64,000 bases of DNA, taken from NCBI RefSeq assembly GCF_039871975.1, contig NZ_JBDPLL010000001.1, one strand, 5' to 3'. The notes beneath the pieces are model-generated. The model had not been told where the DNA came from. It made no database searches and saw only the letters and a program-made list of their open reading frames with translations. Below, one piece after another: positions 57,711-64,000 of this stretch; the stretch's first letter is position 1, and every line of letters starts with the position of its first letter. The DNA comes from Trichormus_B sp936914905 (lineage in GTDB: Bacteria > Cyanobacteriota > Cyanobacteriia > Cyanobacteriales > Nostocaceae). A program made the translations under genes and the position numbers.

Positions 57711-58416
57711 ATGCTGTTGCGACCAAATCAACGCCTTAATTTAGATGATACTGATGATAAGTTGTTTTATGACTATCCTCGCTTTGTCACGCATATTGAT
57801 GAAAGGGTTAGTCAGGAGTTAACAGATTTATATCGTCAGCGATTTAAACCAAACACACGCATTTTTGATATGATGAGTAGTTGGGAGTCTCATCTACCAG
57901 AAGAAATAGAGTTTGACCATCTTGAGGGACATGGACTAAATGCTGAAGAATTAGCACGTAATCCTCGGTTTCACCATTATTTTGTGCAGAATATCAACTC
58001 ACAACCTCAGTTATCCCTACCAGATAAAGATTTTAATGCTGTTGTTAACTGTGTTTCTCTGCAGTACATCTAAATATCCAGAAGCGGTATTTTCGGAAAT
58101 TCACCGCATTCTTAAACCTGGTGGTGTAGCTATTGTCAGTTTTTCTAATCGGATGTTTTATCAAAAGGCGATTCAAATCTGGCGGGGTGCCTCAGAAGCG
58201 TCTAGAGTCGAATTAGCGTCTAGAGTCGAATTAGCGTCTAGAGTCGAATTAGCGTCTAGAGTCGAATTAGTGAAGCGTTACTTTGCTTCAGTACCTGGAT
58301 TCACTACTGCAGAAGTAATTGTTAATCAATCAACAGCGCCGAATTTCTTGCAATGGTTAAGTTTACCTACAGGAGATCCCTTCTATGCGGTGATAGCTTG
58401 TCGCCTTGAATCATAA
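57711..58416 (+). pseudogene. SAM-dependent methyltransferase, frameshifted, with (ASRVEL)4 repeat
   Basis: The first part (57711-58073) reads YPRFVTHIDERVSQELTDLYRQRFKPNTRIFDMMSSWESHLPEE (SAM motif I-like DMMSSW) and FNAVVNCVSLQYI. It stops at 58071-58073. The second part, in another frame, reads YPEAVFSEIHRILKPGGVAIVSFSNRMFYQKAI, the post-core methyltransferase region, and runs to 58416. The two are separated by a one- or two-base indel near 58065. Between, at 58199-58270, four units of an 18-bp repeat encode ASRVEL. A sequencing indel cannot be excluded. Confidence 0.8.
58199..58270 (+). repeat. 18-bp tandem repeat, four units, coding ASRVEL
   Basis: The unit GCGTCTAGAGTCGAATTA is repeated four times in the C-terminal part of the methyltransferase. 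Being a multiple of three it keeps the frame. Confidence 0.9.
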
Positions 58417-58537
58417 AGATCCTGGAAAATTCAGTAGCTCTCAATACTAATAATGATCAAAAAGTAAATTTTTTGCTACAAACAGTAAACTAGAGCAGAT
58501 AATTGCCTCAAACCCCAAGCTTTGAAGGAGAACAAAC

Positions 58538-59047
58538 GTGAGTTTATTCCGTGGACGTAGGCTTTTAGCAAGTTTGTTGTTGTCTGTTTTACTACTGACT
58601 ACAGCTTGTGCTGCAAAAGCACCCAGTCGTTTTGACGAGGTACAACAGGAAAGCACGAAACAAAAAAGTGGTCAAGCTGTTGCTAAAAAGGCCACACAGG
58701 GCAGCGAATTAAACGGTTTCTTTCCTGATAGTGAAGATGGCTATGAGCGAGTCTATACCCAAGAGAAAAAAGGTTTTGCTGAGGCGAATTTGAAAAAAGG
58801 TGGTAAGGTGGTCGCGCAATTGGCGATTTCTGACACAACCAGCACGCCAACAGTAGCATCAAAATATGCCAACAGCACTAAGAAAATTGACGGTTATCCG
58901 GCTGTGGAACTAGGTAAAACTCAAACTTCTATTTTAGTTGGTAAGTATCAAGTAAAGGTGATTTCTAAAGATCCATTATTTAACGCCAGCGCTCGAACAG
59001 ATTGGATAGAAAAATTTGATCTTGAGGACTTGGCTAAACTCAAATGA
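58538..59047 (+). CDS. Lipoprotein, conserved in cyanobacteria
   Basis: 169 residues with a short signal peptide (positive MSLFRGRRLLASLL, hydrophobic LLSVLLLTTAC) and lipobox LTTAC, so probably a lipid-anchored protein facing the periplasm or thylakoid lumen. The rest has no motif I can name beyond Lys/Ser-rich helices and RVYTQEKKGFAEANLKKGG. Start ATG behind AAGGAG. Intact. It shares strand with the next gene, 47 bases away. Confidence 0.75.
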   Translation: MSLFRGRRLLASLLLSVLLLTTACAAKAPSRFDEVQQESTKQKSGQAVAKKATQGSELNGFFPDSEDGYERVYTQEKKGFAEANLKKGGKVVAQLAISDTTSTPTVASKYANSTKKIDGYPAVELGKTQTSILVGKYQVKVISKDPLFNASARTDWIEKFDLEDLAKLK

Positions 59048-59094
59048 ATTTTACTTGCAACTTCAGATAACAAACCATCAATTAGGAGATTTTT

Positions 59095-59982
59095 GTGAGC
59101 AAATCAATATTTGAGTTAGTTGATCAATTACCAACCAGTGGTTTAACTATTTCCATGTTAAATGCTTTAGATTTTATTGCTCCTGGTGAGTGGCAAAATA
59201 CTGTTGGTTTTGTCAATACTATTAAAACCGTCACTGGTGAAGATGACGAGAGTTTAATTCAGGCTATTGGTGAAAGAGCAATTTATCTTTTTAACGACAA
59301 ATCCCAAGGATATCAAACCGCTTTATGGCTTTATCAAACGGTTGATAGTACTGATAAAGCTTTGGGTGCAGCCGCTTTGGCTAATAAAGTCGGTGAATCA
59401 ATTCCCATATTGGGTTTTTTAAACTCCCTTACTCCCAAAGCTGATAAAGCTCAAACTATTGACTTAACCTTAAAAGTAGTTGCTGAATTAGTCGCCTTTT
59501 GCCAAATTAACGGTATTCCCGGTAATAGTATTGGCGATTTTGTAGGTTCTTTACGTGAATATAGTGGAGAATCCATGATTCGCATGGCAGCATTAATTTG
59601 TGTTGATGGTATCATCCCCTTGGGACCAGATTTCATCCAAAAATCCTTAACTATGATGAGTCAGATGAAGCCTGAGGATTTAGACCAAAACTCTACTTTC
59701 AAAGCCATAAGTAACTTCATCCCTGGTAGCAGTACTGGTGGTAAACTGGACTTTATTGGTCAAAGCCTTGATTCAGTTAAAGGTTGGATGAATGGCATAG
59801 TTTCTGCTAATGCTTTAACAGCACAGAAAGTTGTTGGTAATTTTCAAGGTTTCCTGGAATTTAGTGATGATCAATTAGACTATGTAGCGGCTTTCTTGGA
59901 TGTATCTACAAATTACTATGAACACACTGGGACGCAAACTTTAGGTCGACGCTTGATTGAACGTGCAGTGGCGGAAATCTAG
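59095..59982 (+). CDS. Conserved hypothetical protein
   Basis: 295 residues, GTG start at 59095 after TTAGGAGATTTTT. Alpha-rich, with Gly-rich loops (GESIPILGFLN, NIPGNS-type) and repeated acidic-helical stretches such as LNALDFIAPGEWQNTVGFVNTIKTV. No transmembrane segment or known motif. Looks intact and under selection. It is followed by a terminator. Function unknown; probable operon with the preceding lipoprotein gene. Confidence 0.7.
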   Translation: MSKSIFELVDQLPTSGLTISMLNALDFIAPGEWQNTVGFVNTIKTVTGEDDESLIQAIGERAIYLFNDKSQGYQTALWLYQTVDSTDKALGAAALANKVGESIPILGFLNSLTPKADKAQTIDLTLKVVAELVAFCQINGIPGNSIGDFVGSLREYSGESMIRMAALICVDGIIPLGPDFIQKSLTMMSQMKPEDLDQNSTFKAISNFIPGSSTGGKLDFIGQSLDSVKGWMNGIVSANALTAQKVVGNFQGFLEFSDDQLDYVAAFLDVSTNYYEHTGTQTLGRRLIERAVAEI

Positions 59983-60006
59983 CTAATTTCTGAGCGTAAA
60001 TACAAC

Positions 60007-60055
60007 TTGTAGTAGTGCCGACAACAAATACAACACTACTACAAACAGGTTTTTT
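60007..60055 (+). terminator. Intrinsic terminator after the 59095-59982 gene
   Basis: TTGTAGTAGTG (60007-60017), a 16-base loop, then the exact complement CACTACTACAA (60034-60044), followed by ACAGG and six T. A perfect 11-bp stem with a T-tract. Confidence 0.85.
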
Positions 60056-60177
60056 CTTAATTTCTGCTATTTACTTGCAGCTGTTAAGATACATTGCCAC
60101 AAACAATAGACGTTAAATCGAATAATGAGGAGATGCTGACTGAATTTATAGTCGCGGTGAGCATTACGCTGAAGCTA

Positions 60178-60372
60178 TTACTTGAAGCGAGAACGTTGTT
60201 GACGACGTTGCTTATGTCTAGCTATTGCTTTGCGCTTCTCTTTTTCTAAAGGTGTTTCAAAATGGCGATTCTTACGCATATCTTGGAAAATTCCGGCTTT
60301 AGAAACTTCACGCTTAAATCTCCGTAGAGCTGATTCAATACCTTCATTTTCTCCCAAAACTACTTGTGTCAT
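60178..60372 (-). CDS. rpsU: 30S ribosomal protein S21
   Basis: 64 residues: MTQVVLGENEGIESALRRFKREVSKAGIF, then RKNRHFETPLEKEKRKAIARHKQ and an Arg-rich tail. S21 joins the small subunit near the mRNA exit. It follows the RRM gene on the same strand by about 120 bases, the arrangement known for cyanobacterial rbpA-rpsU pairs, which are cold-regulated. Intact. Confidence 0.97.
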   Translation of the reverse strand: MTQVVLGENEGIESALRRFKREVSKAGIFQDMRKNRHFETPLEKEKRKAIARHKQRRQQRSRFK

Positions 60373-60493
60373 TCTTATTCCTCCTTATTGTGGTTTAATA
60401 GATACAAACTAGAGTAAAAAAATATCTCAGCAGAGTATAACTTTTGGCTGCATCTGCTGGAGACTCTAGATTTAAAAATTTTTCAGAACAGGA

Positions 60494-60799
60494 TTAATAA
60501 CGGCGATCGCTACGACCACCACCACCGCCCCAATTTCCACGTGGTGAACTTCTAGGTTCACGAGGTTTCGCTTTGTTCACTTTTAAATCTCGTCCCATCC
60601 ATTCAGCACCATCAAGTGCTTCAATAGCTGCTGTTTCTTGGTCTTCAGTCTCCATTTCCACGAAGGCAAAACCACGTAGACGTCCTGTTTCCCTGTCCGT
60701 AGGTAACTGCACACGGCTAACTTTACCATACTCAGCAAAGGCCTGTTTCAGGTCGTCTTCTGTAACCTGATAGGACAAATTCCCAACGTAAATCGACAT
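60494..60799 (-). CDS. RNA-binding protein, single RRM and Gly-rich tail (Rbp type)
   Basis: 101 residues from ATG 60799, chosen because the family begins MSIYVGNLSYQVTEDDL; an upstream ATG at 60856 adds 19 unrelated residues. RNP2 is IYVGNL, RNP1 is RGFAFVEM, and the tail is NWGGGGGRSDRRY. Cyanobacterial Rbp proteins bind mRNA and are induced by cold; the gene lies upstream of rpsU as in Anabaena. Intact. Confidence 0.95.
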   Translation of the reverse strand: MSIYVGNLSYQVTEDDLKQAFAEYGKVSRVQLPTDRETGRLRGFAFVEMETEDQETAAIEALDGAEWMGRDLKVNKAKPREPRSSPRGNWGGGGGRSDRRY

Positions 60800-60856
60800 A
60801 GTATGGATGGTCTCCCAAGCCAAAGAGTGTAGAGAGTTAGATTCGGAGAGACTCAT

Positions 60857-61418
60857 TTAAAAGAAATTAAAACGACTTACTCAACCGAAAATAATCCTTA
60901 TATCCTAAAACTATAGCACAGCCTTCAAATATGAACTTATGGTGAGTAACATTTACCATTGACACTCTCCGAGAAGACAGCCACGGAGATTCTTCTCCAT
61001 TCATCATCAAAACTTGCACAGGCCAGGCTTCCAGCCTTCCGGTTTGTCAGTCACTGATGGGAGAAACCCCCAAGACCACGCTGGCTCACCAACTAAAGTA
61101 GAAGTAGAGTAAAAGCTTCAAGATTAATGCTGATGCAAATGGTGCAGCAAACATATTGAGAAAAGTAAAGTCAACATTGGGATTAAATCTTGATGGAGTT
61201 AGTAGGAGCGCATTGACTAGGCCTTTAAGAGTCTGTTTTTGGACTACTTAAGAGTCTCCGTAACTTTCTTACCAGAAAGTGTCAAAAACTTAACTGTTTA
61301 AATGATAACAAAGGACTTAATTTCCTTGTTTAATTTTATTAAAAACCAAAAATTGTAATATAGCAGGTAGTGTCTGAATCAAATTCCTGAGTCAAAAACG
61401 ATCAGTTAGGATTAAATA
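60857..61418. other. Intergenic region upstream of the Rbp gene
   Basis: About 560 bp without a clear gene. It contains the Rbp promoter and 5' leader (minus strand) and a GC-richer block at about 61005-61095 (CAGGCTTCCAGCCTTCCGG... GGGAGAAACCCCC...), with local inverted repeats, that resembles dispersed repeats rather than a gene. Confidence 0.4.
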
Positions 61419-61757
61419 ATGCAAGTTCTCAAAAGAGCCATCAAACCAGAAAACTACATATCCTTTCTCCACATCTACCAAACTACTTGGGGGACTGCTG
61501 GCGATATTTGTTTAGTCCGTAAATCTGTAGCTAAGACCAGTGCATCAAAGTTCATAGGCCGCATAATCCAACTAGCTCTCCCCACGGGGATGGAACGTGA
61601 TTACTTAGTGGGTGTTCCGGTGATAAAAATTGCAGGTCATGTCGGTGAGGGACATCCTAAAGATAAGAACTCGGAATGGGAAGCTTATGATGGTGTAGAT
61701 CCGGAAATAGCGACTACTGTTCTGAAAGTTTGGGGATTTAAGTTAATTGAGTTGTAG
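61419..61757 (+). CDS. Small hypothetical protein
   Basis: 112 residues beginning MQVLKRAIKPENYISFLHIYQTTWG. Middle DYLVGVPVIKIAGHVGEGHP is Gly/Val-rich. No signal peptide, membrane segment or family that I recognise. The absence of stops and normal codon use suggest a real gene. Confidence 0.55.
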   Translation: MQVLKRAIKPENYISFLHIYQTTWGTAGDICLVRKSVAKTSASKFIGRIIQLALPTGMERDYLVGVPVIKIAGHVGEGHPKDKNSEWEAYDGVDPEIATTVLKVWGFKLIEL

Positions 61758-62144
61758 CAGACTTTAGCTTAAACATTACAATGTTCAGGCTTAATTAGCG
61801 TCATTTACGATTGGCTGAATAAACCGGGAGCCTATTATAGATCATACTTTAAGGGGTATTCAAGGTTGATTGTATACACTTTTTAACGTTCGAGATTATT
61901 CTGACTCCTTGACAGACGTTCTAGCGGAACGTCTCTACTGACTACTACTAGTCTGTCAAATTTGCTGAAAATATTTCTTCAGTTCAGGTAGTTCTCAGAT
62001 AATAGTAGTCATGAATGAAGGTTATCTAGGGTAGAAGGCTATTATTAGGGTAGAAGGCTATTATATAGTTTACTTTAGTAATTTTATGGTATAGAGGAGG
62101 AAGGGGGAGCAATCGCTTTGTGGAGATTGACAGACTTTCTAACT
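61758..62144. other. Intergenic region with a 21-bp tandem duplication
   Basis: No gene seen. Near 62028-62068 the segment AGGGTAGAAGGCTATTAT occurs twice in tandem. The rest is AT-rich. Confidence 0.5.
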
Positions 62145-62915
62145 TCATTTTTGTTTAAAATATTCGATAATTTTATGAGGAACTTCCTTCTCTTCTACAG
62201 GATAACCATGAAAACCACCAGCATTATCTGATTGGAATTCATAAAATTTTTCCTGATAGTAACCATAATACTGTCTACATTTGCTATTGCTTCATCTAAA
62301 ACTGACTCAGCAACTTCATCACCTAAATCCATAGGAGTTGCCCTTCAACTAAGATAAATACTTAGTCCATCTGGGGTATGCTTAGGACTAGGTAAATAAG
62401 GGGGACGTAATTTTTTAGCATGACTTAAGTCAGTTAAGTTAAGAATCTCGACTTCTTCATAAAGTTTGCCATCTTCACTAGATTTTAACTAAATATAATC
62501 AGATGTAAAATTAGGTGCATTTTGTAAACTAATTACAATCCCTTTTAAATAGACTGATCCTGCTAAAGAACTGCCAGAAACATCTTGATGATTAAAATAG
62601 TATTCATGATAATTGAGTTCTTCATCTAAAATGATGTCTATAAATAGTGCCTTATTCATCAATTTGATTAACAATATTCGACTTTTTTCTTTATCTTCTT
62701 GACTAGAGGATATTACTTTTTGCTTTAACCACTTTTTAACTGTCAGTGCAAGTTATATATAACACTCAAAAAGCTACTATGAGTCAGTATTTATCCTTCG
62801 CCTTGAATAGGTTCTAATTCCTTGATTATTGCTAATAAAACTTCCATCAGTCATCAGCATCATAACTATCTTTAGCTTGACCAATAAATTAGTTGTCATT
62901 AATCAGGAATTGCAT
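62145..62915 (-). pseudogene. Partner gene of the DUF3696-type ATPase, decayed
   Basis: Pieces on the minus strand: NKALFIDIILDEELNYHEYYFNHQDVSG, KSSEDGKLYEEVEILNLTDLSH, PSPKHTPDGLSIYLS, PMDLGDEVAESVLDEAIANVDSI, and (other frame) QEKFYEFQSDNAGGFHGYPVEEKEVPHKI to 62145. Many stops. It lies directly after the ATPase, so it may be its cognate partner, but I do not recognise a named family. Confidence 0.5.
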
Positions 62916-63640
62916 CTACATTAACTCCATTAAATCTTTTTCCACTTGGTCGAAGAATCCATCAGGCCATATATCAATTCTGCCATATTTATCAATATGT
63001 GGAGATACAACTTCTGTGATAACTTTGTCAGTTCCTATTTCCTGACGTTGGAAATAGTGTAATTGTACATCTTCGTAATTAATTTTACGCCTATGAACAG
63101 CAAGACTAATACCATTTAAAACATGATTGCTATGGGTTTATATTATTACTTGAATACCACAAGTAGCTGCAAGTCCTAATAATTCTCCCATTTTTGCTTT
63201 TCCTCTGGTATGAAGATGTGCTTCTGGATTTTCCAGTAAAATTAGTGAACCTGGACAAGATGAAAGTACATATACAATAATTGGTAAGGTGTAGGTAATT
63301 CCAAATCCTACATTGGTTGCATGATAACGGTTACTATCTCCATAAAAATATTGTATATTTACTAAGTCTATTTCTGGAATAGCGTTAATTGCTATACGAA
63401 CTCGAGGACTTACTTCTCTCATCCAAGCTTCTACCTAGTCTATAAGATCCATTGATTTTGCTCCAGGGTAGCTGAGATTTGCTATGGGGATTGGTTAACG
63501 TCCACTGATATATAAAAAATGTGTTGTATATTTGCGTTTCGTACCTAATTGTCCTGGTAAATCTCCTGGAGAATTTAACATCTCATTAAATAGGTGTGGT
63601 CCAAAGTAAATAGATTTTGATTAACTTAAATATTTCAATC
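62916..63640 (-). pseudogene. DUF3696-type (OLD-like) AAA ATPase pseudogene, 5' end lost
   Basis: Reads GPHLFNEMLNSPGDLPGQLG, RVRIAINAIPEIDLVNIQYF, HATNVGFGITYTLPIIVYVLSSCPGSLILLENPEAHLHTRGKAKMGELLGLAATCGIQVII and then THSNHVLNGI: the ABC-type signature, Walker B (LILLENPEAHLHP-like) and the H-loop of the SMC/OLD-like DUF3696 group. It ends at 62916. The Walker A N-terminus is not found upstream. At least five stops. Relatives occur beside nucleases in defence-type operons. Confidence 0.7.
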
Positions 63641-64000
63641 TTACTATTTCCCTAAGTAATAGAGACGCTAAATTTAACGCCTCTATGTAGTTTTCATTAC
63701 TAAGAAATAACTATGCTATGGGCTTCACCCCCGCTAAATCCAAAATCAGTGCGATCACATTTTTAATTCACAATGGTCAGGTTCTTTTTGGTTCAATTTT
63801 AAACACATGGCAGGTTATATCCATTCTAGAGCCTTAACTTCTAACCAGTAAAATTCTCACTATGAAGTTAAGTATAGTTAAACTACAGTGCTATGCCTGC
63901 TACAGGCATAGCCATCGTAAATACGCCAATAAATACCTAAATCTTGTCCTATCAAATATTTACTATCAGGATGAAGTTCTTGTAATACTGGTGTGATTGA
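63641..64000. other. Right-edge region with palindromes and a partial frame
   Basis: Contains palindromes at 63663-63686 (AGAGACGCTAAATTTAACGCCTCT) and 63892-63912 (CTATGCCTGCTACAGGCATAG). At the very edge the minus strand reads VLQELHPDSKYLIGQDLGIYW, a fragment of an unknown protein that continues outside the window. Confidence 0.45.

Noticed and set aside
1..64000. CRISPR array
   Set aside because: No series of 25-37 bp direct repeats with regular unique spacers was seen; all tandem arrays are short units of 7-18 bp without spacers.

Overview
The window looks like chromosome from a filamentous, probably heterocyst-forming cyanobacterium (Nostocales). Supporting signs are the cyanobacterial-type glutamate-cysteine ligase, the Tab2/Atab2 protein, the RNA-binding-protein/rpsU pair, a KGK-domain gene, heptameric STRR repeats, and at least twelve copies of the HIP1 octamer GCGATCGC. 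The DNA is AT-rich. About half of the recognisable genes are broken by in-frame stops, frameshifts or insertions, usually with gene order still legible. Together with many insertion-sequence remains, this suggests an eroding genome such as that of an obligate plant symbiont (the Azolla cyanobiont is the obvious comparison; this is inference). Two 100-base N runs (46742-46841 and 50393-50492) are assembly gaps.

Layout. 1-5 kb: a dead Uma2-type gene, then an intact Ser/Thr kinase, alpha/beta hydrolase and SLH-domain protein. 4.7-6.9 kb: broken SpeD-like, DUF350-like (MITE-interrupted) and MscS genes. 7-10.2 kb: a histone-deacetylase-family gene cut at its 5' end by a decayed IS5-type element and split by a decayed IS66 element with an 8-bp target duplication. 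10.3-16.5 kb: one very long pseudogene of a superfamily 1 helicase with a C-terminal PLD nuclease domain. 16.6-33 kb is the healthy core: gshA, trmL, a LysM/M23 peptidase, tRNA-Met, glycogen debranching enzyme, two peroxiredoxins, DnaJ, glgC and a GH13 amylase, with a few dead genes between them (DnaQ-like exonuclease, GST, small P-loop kinase, DUF4276).

34-43 kb is strongly decayed: HicB, dynamin-like GTPase, U32 peptidase, HEPN, ParA and a BsuBI/PstI-type restriction endonuclease remain as relics, ending at the intact Tab2 gene. 44-50.5 kb: intact glutathione-dependent formaldehyde dehydrogenase beside a frameshifted S-formylglutathione hydrolase, an ISAzo13-type relic, a glutamine-synthetase-family relic, and intact ARMT1-like phosphatase. 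50.5-55.7 kb: VOC protein, orphan Phd antitoxin, dead aldo/keto reductase and cytochrome c6, an intact coiled-coil protein and an ISKra4 relic. 55.9-61.8 kb: GT39 glycosyltransferase, a broken methyltransferase with an 18-bp coding repeat, a lipoprotein, a conserved unknown, rpsU, an RRM protein and a short unknown. 62-64 kb: a decayed DUF3696-type ATPase with a partner gene.

The intact genes serve housekeeping: glycogen turnover (debranching enzyme, glgC, GH13), thiol and peroxide chemistry (gshA, two peroxiredoxins, formaldehyde dehydrogenase), cell-envelope work, and translation/RNA. The dead genes are rich in mobile elements and candidate defence genes (helicase-PLD, ParA-HEPN, restriction endonuclease, DUF4276, DUF3696) plus three antitoxin-like genes with no toxin. 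No complete new system survives here. The most interesting material is fossil, and its functional assignment is inference.
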